Source: Lagopus muta (Eukaryota; Chordata; Aves; Galliformes; Phasianidae). Taken from it: a DNA stretch of 64,000 bases. Below, piece by piece: positions 1 to 12,200 of this stretch. The position numbers and the translations under genes were made by a program. Each line of letters starts with the position of its first letter. The stretch's first letter is position 1. The notes under the pieces were generated by a model. That model worked only from the letters and a program-made list of their open reading frames with translations, ran no database searches and had not been told where the DNA came from. The stretch covers positions 878,001 through 942,000 of the forward strand of contig NC_064437.1 of assembly GCF_023343835.1 (NCBI RefSeq). The letters run 5' to 3'.

Positions 1-959
1 AGTTTCCTTGCATTAAAGGATGATCTTAGCTGTGAGATGGGAACTTGACAGCATTTATTATTTTGTTTTCCTCAAGTATTATTGGTGATGTACTGGAGGT
101 GAATGGAAGCCAAACCATTACCTTTGCTACCAAATGGAAGCATATAAAACAACTTACTCGTGGGTGTCGATGATTATGCTTATTATCCTAGGATAATCTA
201 TCAAAAAGTAACAGTACATTTTGTGAGTGTTACAGGACTTCTTGCCTGCCAGTAAGCTGTGTAAGCTTGGATATTCTGAGCAGATGATGTTCCACATCCC
301 ACTGCAATAGCACAGTTCTGTTTAGAGACCGAGCTTTGAATTTTGCTTTCAGTTGCTTCAAGGGTAATCCCATTCTAGTAAGGGTCATTCTTAAATATTC
401 GACCTCAGTGTAACGTTTGCTCTAAAGTGGCCTTTTTCATTTTGAAATGCTCACTTGTACAGGTGGGTTTGCTCAACTTTCACGTTATCTCAACCCAGGA
501 GTTCCTGCACTTGTCCCATTTCCTCCCCTCTGACTGCAGTGGCAGTGAGCAGACAGCTGTGCTCAGTTGTGTGCCAGGTTACACAGCAACGGCACTGCAA
601 GGTTATCTTACCTCGCATCACCTGTACCCTCACAGATCAGTCTGTGTGCTTGCAGCACCTTCATTTCCACGTTATGATTCTGCAGTGTGAAAGGAAAGCC
701 CTTGAACTGATTACATTACCCAACTCAATGAAAACCTGTTGATGTTTCCCTGCTCAGGGTATTTGAGCATCTTCTGCAATAACGTTCTTCTGAAGTACCT
801 CTTTGGTGTTTCTTTTGTAAGGAGCTTAGAATTGCCATTGTGTAAAATCTTCTACATGATAAGCAGGCCTGAACTTAAAAACCATTAAATCACTGTTGGT
901 AATCACTGGCAAGCCTTAATTTCTCTGATCTGCACTGTGCCGTTGTGCTTCCTATCCAG
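1..959 (+). other. ANKRD13C: Last intron of ANKRD13C (3' part)
   Basis: This stretch ends in a polypyrimidine-containing acceptor (tgtgcttcctatccag) at the ANKRD13C exon. I see no convincing additional exon; the open frames near 427-742 lack splice sites and family resemblance. Confidence 0.7.
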
Positions 960-1090
960 ATATTCCTGTGTTTCCCACCATCACAGCCACTGTGACTTTT
1001 CAGGAGTTCCGTTACGACGAATTTGATGAATCCATCTTCACGATTCCTGATGACTACAAGGAGGACCCCAGCCGCTTCCCTGATCTCTAA
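960..1090 (+). CDS. ANKRD13C: ANKRD13C, last coding exon (partial gene)
   Basis: This is the final coding exon of an ankyrin-repeat domain 13 family protein; the rest of the gene lies to the left of the window. The exon follows a CAG-type acceptor at 958-959 and completes a split codon. It reads DIPVFPTITATVTFQEF, then RYDEFDESIFTIPDDY, then KEDPSRFPDL and a TAA stop at 1088-1090. That tail matches the conserved C-terminus of ANKRD13C as I remember it. ANKRD13C is known as an ER-membrane-associated protein acting as a chaperone-like regulator of some G-protein-coupled receptors; nothing in this exon shows that directly. Its position beside SRSF11 agrees with the conserved vertebrate order. 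Only about 43 residues are visible, so the identity rests on the tail and on synteny. Confidence 0.85.
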
Positions 1091-2346
1091 TTAAACTGGA
1101 AGGTTAATGGTGAATAACAAAGTAACAATACCAGCGTACCACAGTGAAAGCAAATGGATGCAAATAGCCCACGGATATAGACAGAGAAGTGGGTGACAAG
1201 GGAAAGGGATGAACTTACTAATCCAGAAGAAAAGGGAATGTGCATCAAATGACTGATCTACTGACACTGTCGTGGGCATCTAATCTAGTTCCTGATGGAC
1301 AGCAAGTCTCCTGATGTGTCCTTCACACGTTTATACATCCAGTGCTGCAGGCGAGGTCGTCTGCCGCCTCGGTGGCCCTGAGGATGCTCAACAGCTGTGA
1401 GGACTGTCATTTGTTTTTAAATTTTTTTACATTTCTTGTTGATACAGAAAGCACTCTTGGACCATAGCGTAAAGGTTGAAATGTCTTAGCTGCATATTTG
1501 TCCTTTCCAACGTCCCACCCTACTTAAAGATGACCATATTATATTCTTTCAAGCTTTGTTTTCAAGAAGTGTAAACTATGTATCATTCTGTATACTTCAG
1601 TACTCTGAATGTTAGTTGAGCGTAAGTTAGGAGGAACGCGTTTTCTGTAGCCGAATGAACCAAATGGTAACCATTAAACGATTGCATTTTCCTACTGCAA
1701 TATACTTCAGAAACAGCATTTGCTCTGCAGGGAACGAGGTGCCTCCCGCAGCCCCTCAGCGCAGCCATTCTGGTGCTACCCGTGTCTCTCCGAAGCGTTA
1801 ATTTTCTCACAGGGCTGGTTGTTCATTTTCCTTCCGTTGGCTCTGCACACGAGGTCCCTGTGACTGGCTTGGCCGTCCTCTCCGTGTCCGTGATGCTGTG
1901 CTGATTAGCGTGTGTGGAAGTTCACGAGCTAGCAAGTATCCCCTTGTTTCTGCTTCTTCCCGCTCACCGAGGAGACTTGCTCCATGATGGGCGGACGTCA
2001 GCAGGCGCTGGAAAGCAGGGCTGCGTGCGAGGAGCTCTGAGAACAAGAGGCTCAAGCATCAAGTCTTGTATGAGGAAAGGCTTTCCTTGAAGTTAGTTGA
2101 ATTGTGGTGCACACTGAATAGGGCTCAGTGGAGGATTTTGTTGGCAAATGCTTACAATGTTTCTAAATTAATTTCTTCCTCTTAGCGGTTTTAATAGATG
2201 GGAGTTCCAGTGCTCTGCCTTCTCGAGCTTATTCTCATTCCAAGTGGTTCCAGTCTCCTAATTTGACAGTAATCCAGCTTTCGGTTTGTTAGAAAGAATC
2301 TGTGCAAAAGGCTAATGGTGCTATTTGTTTGTATTAAGAGATTTAG

Positions 2347-2352
2347 ATTAAA
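2347..2352 (+). terminator. ANKRD13C: Candidate proximal poly(A) signal (ATTAAA) of ANKRD13C
   Basis: This variant hexamer is followed at once by a GT-rich run (gtgctgtggtgt) and, 26 bases on, a TGTAAATA Pumilio-like motif. The GT-rich run is closer than usual for a downstream element, so use of this site is uncertain. Confidence 0.35.
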
Positions 2353-4060
2353 GTGCTGTGGTGTAATTGTACAAAAATGTAAATATTTTGAAGATTATAT
2401 TCTTTGTGCACTGTAGTTAAAACTTTTTCTGGAAGTCAATAGAGGTAAGTTTCAAAACTTAGGACAAAAAGTCCCACGGCTGCTCAGTGAAGGCACCGAC
2501 CCGGCTCACCATGCAGGTGGTGAATGGCTTCTCTCCTCACAAGGCAATAACAGCTCGTCAGGCACAGCCATGGGCCTGGAGCTGCGTGTGGAGGAGGCTT
2601 CCGAGCTGCTGGCATCCGTACCAACACAGCGGTGCTCCAGGAGGTGCAGAGCCTGCTGTCATGGAGTCCGGGTGAAGCGCTGTCAGCAGCACACGGGGCA
2701 GCTGGAAACAGGGAGCAGAGCTGACCCTCGTCCTGTCGCTGTGAGCCCTCTGCTCTGCCAGCTGGGTGCTGCTCACGGAACGACTGAGGCGCTGCAGCGG
2801 TTCGGTATCCAAGGGAAAAGAGGGGAAAAGGGAGATGGATGATGGTCATTGTTCAGTACTGTATCTGTAGCAGATGTTGGACATTCAGTGGGAATGATAT
2901 TACTTGTTCTTCCAAGTAATGATGAATTCCTTGCAGTGTTTTACATCTGTGGTACAAACCGACAGCACCTCAGCTGAGATCCACGCTGCTGAACGCATGG
3001 AGGGGCCGATGCCACAGCCTGTGCAGGAGGGCTGTGTGTCAGTGGGGCCACGTGCTGCGTTCCCCCATTGCTGTGGCCTCCAGGTGCCCAACACCAAGCA
3101 TGTTGCTGGGGGAGGTGCTGCTGGTCAGGTTTGGGGCAGGTGTGGAGCTGGGGTGGCTGTGGGTGCTGCACAGCAATGAGTTGCTGAGAAATTTCAGCGG
3201 ATGCAGAAAAATGTTACTGCGTAAAAAGTGAACGTCAGAATCTTTTTTTTTTTCTCTGCTGTGTCACAGGGCAAGAGCTGTGTGTTCTGTGTTATTTGTG
3301 TCCCCAGATATTCCAGAGTAGTGCAGAGCTCACTGGCACAGGAAGGGGCCCACAGAACCAGGGTTGGGTGTTTGAGGAGATACAGCAGCTGCAGATTCAA
3401 GGTGTGAACAAAAACAAATACTTTCAGAGTAGCCTTGTGTGGGAAGGCAGGTCCTGGGCATCCCTGTGCATAGAAGAGGCAGTGCTGACTGCTCATGGTG
3501 GTGAGGTTTGGGCATTGTCAGTGCTTTCCTGAGCTCTGGCTGCAGATCTGCTAGCTCTGGTTTCCTAACCTTTGTGATGGTACAGTATCTTGAGGTTCTC
3601 TGAAGCTGTTTGTAGTGGTGGCTGTGTTAGGGTTTGCCCCGATGTGGGTTGGACACAGATTTTGTTGAGGGAAGTCCCTGTGTGTCACTGCAGTGAATGC
3701 ACCTGGCTGCTTTTCTTAGCCTGAAGCTGAGGGAGCTGACTCCATCCGCTTCTCTTCTCCACCTCAGTGACTGCCCTTAGATTCCTGTATCATCCTCGTT
3801 AAGTAAGAACTGCTGAACTGTTTCTCGGTGCATTTCCTCCCAGCACTTAGTGATGTGTTTTCTATCCAAGACATTCCTGGCCATGAGACGCAGGGCGCAG
3901 TGAGCTTTATGGGCGCTGCTCCATCCCAGCAGTGAGGCACAGCCCCGTGCTGTGGGTGCGGCGGTGCTGGGGCACTTCGCCAGCAGGGGCTGCACCTGCA
4001 CTCATTGCAACGTTTGATCTAATCGGTGTTTTGCTCGGGGGGCCTCTGGCGCTGACGCAG

Positions 4061-4135
4061 TGAGTGGCATTGCAGTGAGTGGCATTGCAGTGAGTGGCAT
4101 TGCAGTGAGTGGCATTGCAGTGAATGGCATTGCAG
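4061..4135 (+). repeat. 15-bp tandem repeat, five copies
   Basis: The unit tgagtggcattgcag is repeated exactly four times (4061-4120), then once with a single change (tgaatgg...). The unit length is a multiple of three, so it stays open in translation, but no gene context supports coding. It looks like a small minisatellite. Confidence 0.95.
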
Positions 4136-5074
4136 AGCTCTGCTCTGCTGGGCCGGCGCTGCTGGGGGTGAAACAGTTGTGGTGTGCACAGAGCCTGCAG
4201 CTGTGCTGTGGGCAGTGGTGCCCTGCTTGTGATCTCCTGTTTGGAATTCTGGAAAATTACCTTTTGTAGCAGGATTGATCCAGCAGAGCTTCGTTTCCCT
4301 CCACTTTAAGGCCCAGTTGGGCATTAAGGAAGCTGTGGTCCCCTTTAGAATGAATGCATATCATGGTGGTCTCACAGCACGCAGCCCAGCTCTGTGCTGC
4401 ACCCAGGTCCTCAGCAGAGCACGGCGCTGAGCAGCGTGCTGCCGAGTGCTGGGCGGAGGGGAAGGCTCTGCAGCCCTGCTGTGGGCTCCACCTCGCCGTG
4501 CTCCTCTCTGATCTCAATGCTTCTTTTTTACGATGGCTGTGAGATGTTTTTATGATAATCTTCAAAGGCGGCCACCGATTTTGGTGAACTGAAACAAGAA
4601 ATCGTGGCAGACGAATTCTAGGGGGTTGTTTCTTAACCAAACCGTTCCGCTGGTCTTCCAAAGCACTGCTTTACTTTGTGGCAAAGGGAACGTGGCGTTT
4701 TCTTTTTCCTTCGGAGGAGCTGCTGTTCCAATCTCTGCACTCACTTCGCTGCGGTTCTTGGTTTATGTATTGAAATGATTTGTTACAGAACCCTCTGGAC
4801 GTATTTGTGCTGGAAACCCACGTGGTTGATATTCAAAGCAACCGTCCATCTTTTTACACGTGTTTGTTCTTTGGTTTGTAATTCACGCCAGGATAACTGC
4901 GTTATTTAATCTGTATTAACAAATTTCCTGTAATGCTGCAGTTTCACATTTATTTTCCTTACAATTTGTAATTACCATGGAACCAATGTCACGTTTTTGC
5001 TTTTTACTAGCTGTCCGGTCCATGTTTTTAACTTCCCTTCACTAATAGTACTTTTTTGTTGTATCATTTGTTAG

Positions 5075-5080
5075 AATAAA
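5075..5080 (+). terminator. ANKRD13C: Candidate distal poly(A) signal (AATAAA) of ANKRD13C
   Basis: This canonical hexamer follows a T-rich stretch and precedes tgctgtttgattctg. Another AATAAA at 5225-5230 is a possible alternative. Confidence 0.4.
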
Positions 5081-5100
5081 GACCAAAACATGCTGTTTGA

Positions 5101-7117
5101 TTCTGAACTGCTCTACACGTGGACGTGGCCTTTAACTCTCCCCTCGTGGCGCTGTGCGGGCCGGGCAGCTCAGAGCAATGAGGCGATGTGAGGAGGAATT
5201 TTGCCCCGTCCTGGTTGGATTTTAAATAAAATCCTCCGTTTTTCATCTAGGATTGTTTGTCACCATTTGTAGAGCTTAGAAATGTTACTGACGGCCTTGT
5301 GCACGGTGCAGGAGCAGCGCTGGTGGAACCTGGGGCAAAGCTTCCAGCATTCCTGGGGCAAAGGAGCAGGCAGAGGGGACCTTTCAACTTCACTGATTGG
5401 TGTTCAATAATGACGTGAGTTTTATCTCCCCAGTCCAGAGCTGCACCCACAGTGAGATGTGACAGCGGCTCTCCTGGGGCCTGCGGTTCTGAGACAGCTG
5501 ACTCCTACCCTCCTTTTATCAGACGTAAATCTCTCGTGTTTAGAGAACCACCAAAGTGCTTCCAACAGTAAAATCGTGGCTTTGGGTCAGCTGTGCACAT
5601 GTAGGCTTAGCAGTTGTGTTGTAGCAACAAAAGCTGTGTTGTACCTACAAGCCTGACTTCAGCTACAGCCACACAGCCAAGCACATTCAGGCTAAAGTGG
5701 ATGTGGCAGCACGTGCTGTTCTGCCAGGCCTGGCCCTTCAGGTAGACGGTTGGTAACAGTGAATGTAGGGCAGAGCAACACCTTCAGCCCTTGTGTGGAA
5801 AAGACATGGAAGCAGAATGTCTGGCCTAGGGAAACACGAGGGGTCTAAAGCAGGACAAAACTTTCTCCATCTACGTTGCAGTACGTAGCACAACTCACAC
5901 TAATTCCAAACTGAACAGCACTCAGGAACCGTGTCAGCATGCAGCCCAACTGCAACAAAATAATGACTTCTGTCTTGTTTCATTTTAGGGGAAAAGCTGT
6001 CAGTCAGAACACAGACCTCCCCTAGGCCATCCTGGTGATGGCATGCAAGCAGAACAGCCAGGCTGCTAGGAATGGGTGAAGGCTGATGAAATTCTGCAAT
6101 AGCCAGTGTAAGTCCGCTGCATAAACATCAGTGCATCCCATCTGGTGCTAAAATATCTATTTCTGCCACTGGCGTTCTTACAATAAAAGCTACTTAAATA
6201 TTTAATATAGTGCAGGATTTAACAACTGCAACCACGACCAGCCGCCACAGGTACTCCGTGCTTCTGACCTTTGCTTCCCAGCTGTTGTTTTCCAAGCACT
6301 TTCAGTTTGCCCTAAATGAAGCTTTTCTCTGCAAACAGAAATGGGAGAAAAACAAGGAGGGATTTTTGCTCACCCTTCAGCTCATAATTAGTGCCCTTGT
6401 TACCCAGTTCTTTTATCTGTGACTGAGCCAACAGCTATGGGCAGCTGCCTCCATATGCACACATTGCTGTGCAGTTCTCTGTGCAATTTTAAGTGGTAAA
6501 AAAAACAGTGCTGCAAGTTCCTACTGTGAGTTAAAGCCACCTCTTGGAATGCCAGGGCAGCAGAAGCCACTACTCAGTAAGGGTTGAACTAATTAAGTAA
6601 TGCAGAGATTATCAGAGCACCCGGAAAGCCTCATCTCCAGAGGCAGGAGATCTTATTTTCAGCGATAATTATTCCACTTAAATCACTAAAATGAAATTAC
6701 TCGGCGCTGTGTGAGAGCTGGCACTCGGCTGCAGGGCGCAGAAGGGCAGCAGAGGCCCAAGCACTGCAGGAGCTGGCAGCATTGGACTCTGAGAGGGGAG
6801 CAGTGCCCCAAGCTGCCCCTGCAGCACCTGGCATCCCATCTCAGCCCCGCGCCAGGCAGCCGCCCCACTTCCATGGGAGGCAGTGAAACGTCTCAGCCTC
6901 AGCAAACAGCCCTGGGTTCTCCAGCTGGTGCCGTGGGGCTCAGGCAGCCTGAGGACGCAGCACAGAGGAGACACTTTGCTACGAGGCTGAGCTGGAAGCC
7001 TTAAGACCATTAAACACAAGCCGGTGCTGCACTTCCCACCTTCAGCTCCGCGCCCTGCGAAGGATCTGGCTCGTTAACGCACGGCACGTCAATGACTTCC
7101 ACAACACCAACGTCTAA
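5101..7117. other. Convergent intergenic region ANKRD13C / SRSF11
   Basis: No exon, RNA gene or clear transposon was recognised. AATAAA hexamers on the + strand occur at 5225-5230 and 6182-6187, which could serve longer ANKRD13C transcripts. A GC-richer patch at 6690-7000 has overlapping open frames on both strands but no family resemblance. Confidence 0.6.
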
Positions 7118-7134
7118 GGATCAAGGAGGTTTAC

Positions 7135-7140
7135 TTTATT
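7135..7140 (-). terminator. SRSF11: SRSF11 poly(A) signal
   Basis: TTTATT on the + strand reads AATAAA on the - strand. The GT-rich downstream element at roughly 7095-7107 makes this a good full-length 3' end. Confidence 0.75.
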
Positions 7141-7860
7141 ACTATAAATTGTTTCATGTTCTTAGACTTCACATATAAATATCCTGATGACAACTAAAAA
7201 GGCACATCTATGAAGACATCATGCACCTCATCTGTGTCCGTATTTTATTACAAGAACTATCATGTTCTCTGCACGGTCAGAAATAAAAGGCTAGAACTGG
7301 TTTTATGACATATACCTCTCTGTATTGACAAAATACTCAAAACAGTTGGTAAAAATTTACATTTCTACAAATTCTAAAAAATGACACTGCATCTGTAAAT
7401 GGCAAATTCACTTCTCCTATGGCCAAAGGACAGATTAAAAAGCAGGCGGTCAGAGCCAGGGGATTCAAGAAGTTCAAGTGCCACTCACAGCTTCCTTCCC
7501 AGACTTACTGTATGCACACAAAGCACTCGCTGCTTCCTGCTGCTGCGCCTTCCGTTCGCATCCTAAAGGTAAAAGATCAATGGAAATACAAAAGGATTTA
7601 CAAAGCCACGTTTCTTTTAAAAAGCATTTGCCCCTTCCTACCATTCAGGCCTGTTCCCTCCGCTCCCAGCCACTCAGAGCTCCCTGTGGCAGAGCAGCTT
7701 TGTCACTGCGCTCACAGCTCTTACCATAAAAAAGGGGGAGCTCTGACGGACTTTTTGCAGTAGGTGAGTGAAGAAAACAACGAGGTCAAGTCTCACACAC
7801 TCAGCAGTGTAAATAAATACCAGTACAGTTTGATAGGAACAGGAGTATAAGTTTCAGGGT

Positions 7861-7866
7861 TTTATT
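7861..7866 (-). terminator. SRSF11: Candidate alternative SRSF11 poly(A) signal
   Basis: AATAAA on the - strand, about 1.16 kb after the stop codon. The downstream sequence is not strongly GT-rich. Confidence 0.35.
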
Positions 7867-9029
7867 ATCAAAGTTCTGTAAAACAATTTCAGAAACTGTA
7901 CATCAACATGGCACAGACTGTAGCCTACTTTTGTCTTTTTACCTGCACAAAAGTAAAAGCTGTTGAACTTCTGTAACTAAGAAAACTGCTTGCCTAACTA
8001 CCTTGCATATAACGTGGAATCACTGTGTGCATAAGATTACTACTGCAGTGACAGCAACACAAATCAGTTTATACAACTTGAGATCAAGTAGAAAGTACAT
8101 CATCAAGTAGACTTGCTTTTAAAAGCATACAAAGGTCAATTTTAAAATGCACTACCTTGTACCCACGGGTTCAGCTCACGAGCAGATAGAACAACCTGAT
8201 TGGGAGAACTGCAATTACTTGGAATCACCGGGCACTGATCAAGCAGGGATTCTCACTTCCCACAGCTGAATCACAGAAGCTCAGAACCATTTACAGCCCG
8301 TCACTTCCTGCTGCCTGGGGTGGATGGGAACCAAGGGGTGAAAGACTGGAACCCACAGGTGGAAGTCAGCCCTCCAAAAGGTCAGTGCATTTTAACTTTG
8401 TCAAAGCCAGAACAAAACCCAGGGGGGAAAAACAAGGAAACAAAAACCAAAGACGAAACAAAAACCCCAAAAACAGAAGCCCAGCCACGTGGCTTAGAAC
8501 AAAACAAACCCCACCTATGTCAGAATGCTTCTTTTCAGATGAACTGTCAATTTTTTTTCTGTGTAGTCACACTTAAGACCCTTAAGGAGATCCACTGTAT
8601 GTTGTAGGATTTTAGAACATTTAGGATGTTTCTGCCACAATCAACATGCAGTCAGTGCATTCCCTAAACTGCTCTATTACTGCAATGAATCAAAGTCTAG
8701 AAACACTATCATAAGTGAGCTGATTTACTACAGGAGATCATACAACAAACAGTCCATGCCTGCTGTAGATGCATGCAGCTTTTTACTTTTGCTTGAAGCA
8801 TCACCAAGTTAGTAAAAATTGCTTGGCTACGCAATCCCTTTCGGCCATAACAAGGATGGTTACCTTTCTAGAAAGCTTTTGATGTGAGTTAGTATCAGGA
8901 GCCTTACAAACCATGTATAGCTTGGAGCTGTATACATCTAGATTTAGGATTAACAAGTACAGCATAAAAGAATCACACAGGAATGACACTGATGCACGTC
9001 TGCAGCCGTGTTCACTGCAAAGGCAAAAT

Positions 9030-9224
9030 TCAGTCACTCATATCCATGTCCTCCTCGTGGTGATCATCCCCATTTACTTTGGACTCCCTTGCTGATTCGC
9101 CGCTTCCTTTCTCAGCCGTGGACTCCTTTACTTTCGGAGAAGAGGAATCTGCCATTTTCTTTTCTTCCTTTTTCTCCTTCTCGCTGTCATATCCCTGTTC
9201 CTCTTCATCATAATCCCTTGTGAC
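9030..9224 (-). CDS. SRSF11: SRSF11 exon 13, last coding exon
   Basis: Codes [20 protein letters not shown] onward to [16 protein letters not shown] and a TGA at 9030-9032. The acidic DMDMSD end is diagnostic. It is separated from exon 12 by an intron of only 110 bp. Confidence 0.95.
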   Translation of the reverse strand, partial: VTRDYDEEEQGYDSEKEKKEEKKMADSSSPKVKESTAEKGSGESARESKVNGDDHHEEDMDMSD

Positions 9225-12200
9225 CTGCTTTGCCGAGATAAGAAAACAAATTAAAACTTGCTTTCACAGCCCCTGTGGGCACAAGGCCAGCTCTGCAGCA
9301 AAGGCAGGGAAGATAAACAGGTCCTTAAACATACTTTCACATCCTTATCGCTCTCAGATTTCCGTTCCCGATCCTTCTCTTTGTCTTTGCTTTTTTTTTT
9401 CTTGCTGGTTGACCGTTCCCTCTCATCTCTACTTCTCTCTTTGTCTTTATCCTTCTTTTTTTCCTTTTTATGCCTACAGTGATAAAATACGGAATGAAAA
9501 CCACAATCACAGCATTGCATGGACAGAACCCAAATTACGCCCAGACCGTCACCCACAGTCCCTAAAAAATCCAAAGGCAGGAAGAACTACGGGCAACGTA
9601 ATGCCACCTGCTTTCAGAAAATAACCAAACATCCCCATTCCTCAGCTCTGAGCAAACACAGCCACCACAGAGCGATAGCTGCGCCTCTGCTAACAAAGCC
9701 AAACTCAGTGTTTTACTAAGGAACCGCCTGCTGGAGGGGAGACGATCAGATGTCCACCAGAAGTCAGCTGAGCAGCAGTGCACAGAGCCAAAGGTGGCGG
9801 CTGCCTGCTGCTCCTCCACCCTGAACAGCCCTGGTGTGGAGCTGCTGGGTGCTGCTGTACAGAAGCTCCATTCCTGAAGCTCATTAAGTTATGCTAAAGG
9901 AGGCAGCAGATGCACTCCTCTCAAGGAGGCAGCTCACAGGGAGAAGAGACAAGCCGTGTTTGTGCCACCTCCAGACCAACCCCACGGTGCTCTGTGCTTC
10001 AGTTCACATCAGGAGTTTTGCCCTGGATGCATTTTTCAGCCAAGAGCTCACTGACCTTCTGGGAGATGGGGACCGTGACATTTTCCTTTTAGGTGACCTG
10101 GGCTTTTTAGGTGACCGTGTTCCACTCCTGCTTCTTCTACGCCGTCTTTCTCTGCAGGAAAGAATCATTAAAGCCTTTTTTTTTTTTAAGCTCCAAATAC
10201 ATCCGTGGCTCCAGAATGAGCTCTAAGGGTAGTAAATATACAATGTAAGTGGAAGTTGGTACCTACTGTCAGCAGTACTGCTAAGCCCACGCAGCTGCTA
10301 TCAGCAGAGTGAGCTACTTGCTATTACACCACCACCTTAACAAAGAAACCACTGCCCCATAGATCCCATCCCTGATATCCACAGCAATCACCACCCTACT
10401 AATTACAAGACTTATTTCCACTGATGTGGACCAGGTATGCTGGAAATACAGAACCATCAGGTTTCCCACAAGTCTCCATACCTGCTTGTGCTTCTGGATC
10501 TCCTCGTTGTGCTGTAGCTTTTGGGGGGAGTCTTAGAACGTTTCTTTTCTTTCTCTTCTTTCTTTTTATCCCTGTCAGTAAAACAGACATTGATGTTAAG
10601 TCATTTGCAGGCTATTCGAGCAGCATTCGCTACTTCTGCTATACAGAAAAATGAATGAAGACACGACAGTTTCATTGCATAGCATATATTTTATCTTTTT
10701 TTTTCTAGTCACATCGATTTTAATAGAAAAGAAACCCAAAAGACAATTGCCTGTTAAGAAATATAAGAACAGTTTTGTTATGAAAACTACTGTGTGCAAA
10801 CAGCACAAGATCTGTAAGCCTGGATGCCCACATTCCCTGTTTCCCAAAGTCAGCCCATGCAGAACCACAGCTAAGCCCAGTGCCTGGCAGCTCTGTGGAA
10901 AAGCACGGCCTGCACAGTCCACACAACTGGCTGCACACACAGGGCAAGCTCTACAAGGACACAACAACAGATTGCTGTTACTACAAAGCCACAGGTTCCT
11001 CTTTCAAATTAAACACCTGAATTTTACAGCTCAATCACTAGCAAATAGACCACTGAAGGATTACCTGGTTTTGGATGTGCTCCTGGATCTTCTACTTCTC
11101 TCTCTGGAATGAGATCTCCTTCGCCTGGGACTTTTAGATCGCCTCCTGCTTCTTGATTTTGAATGGGACCTTCTCCTTGATCTGCTTCTTGACCGTCTAC
11201 CAAAAGTACATTGCAGTGAGAGTTGAATACATGAAATGCTGATCAGATTCATGCTAACTGTGTTGCAGTGGAGGAAACAGGAAAAAGAGTACAGAAAACC
11301 AAGCAACCAAACGAGTGGATTTTCAGCCAGCTCTCCTAACGCCCTGCTTGCAGGAAAATAGCAGACCTACTGGAGAGGAAAACTGGCAAGCACTATTGAG
11401 GTGTGAAGAAATGTTTAGAACACCAAACCCAAATACTGACCTGATGGGCAAACAGCAAAGTAGTGCAAAGAGCAGGTCAGTTATAACAGCTTCACAAAGG
11501 CTGCTGGCACACGCTGTCTGACTGGGAGTTGACAAGCTGACATTACAAATAAGCCAACAGTACTTCTGCTTAGGCAGGTCAGCATTAACATCCCAGTCAG
11601 GATATGTGAACAGATCAAACAGAACGTGCTGCACATACAAGAAACAAGCAGCCCACAGATTCTGAGCACGAATACCGGTGCTCACACAAGTCTCCCAGTG
11701 CTTGGTTTTAAGACAAGCTGTCATTTCCACATGAGCATGTTGGAAAGACATTGAAAAAAGAGGAGAGGTTTAAGGAAACGTTGTAAAACAGACTGCCTGC
11801 AACTGAAATCACTGACAGCAGTAAGAGCCGTGCAAAATCAAGGCCTGTGCTAAGCTGCTGCTTTTCTGAAATAAGTAGCCTGGTTTTTAAAACCAGCCCA
11901 AACTCACATAGGCAAGGAAGCCACATCAGCAGATGTGCTGCTCAACTGCTCCTGAAGTTCTTGCTGCTGTAGTTTAAAGGATTTCTGAAGGCATTTTTGC
12001 AAGCATTGCTCTCCAACCCTTCCTTCAGAAACAGGAGCAGGCCTTCATCCCACACTGCCGTTCAGGCAAACCACACTCACAGCTTTCCTCACAACTCTTC
12101 CATGCCTCCAAGTGTCAGCTCCAAAGAAGTGATGCTGAACACATCGATCCAGCAGTGCTGCTTTTGTTTTGCTTTTAGAAGCACATCCAGTAACTACCTG

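Larger units (their letters stand above)
1091..5100 (+). other. ANKRD13C: ANKRD13C 3'UTR, end uncertain
   Basis: The region after the ANKRD13C stop has no coding gene that I can support. The first ~1.35 kb is AT-rich and UTR-like, with an ATTAAA at 2347-2352 and a Pumilio-type TGTAAATA at 2378-2385. A canonical AATAAA lies at 5075-5080, so the transcript may end near 2400 or near 5100. The 2480-3180 and 4060-4500 parts are GC-richer and contain a 15-bp tandem repeat. Which end is used cannot be decided from sequence alone. Confidence 0.5.
7118..9029 (-). other. SRSF11: SRSF11 3'UTR
   Basis: This AT-rich region lies between the SRSF11 stop codon and a strong poly(A) site. The hexamer is at 7135-7140. 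On the - strand it is followed about 25 bases later by a GT-rich element (gttggtgttgtgg), so cleavage near 7118 is likely. A second hexamer at 7861-7866 could give a 3'UTR of about 1.2 kb. No coding potential was recognised. Confidence 0.75.

Noticed and set aside
4061-4135. CRISPR-like repeat
   Set aside because: Units are contiguous with no spacers, in a vertebrate genome.
6678-7019. Open frames of about 100 codons on both strands
   Set aside because: GC-richer patch without recognised domain, splice sites or a poly(A) link. Treated as intergenic.
9251-9574. Apparent 107-codon gene on the - strand
   Set aside because: It is SRSF11 exon 12 read through into both flanking introns.
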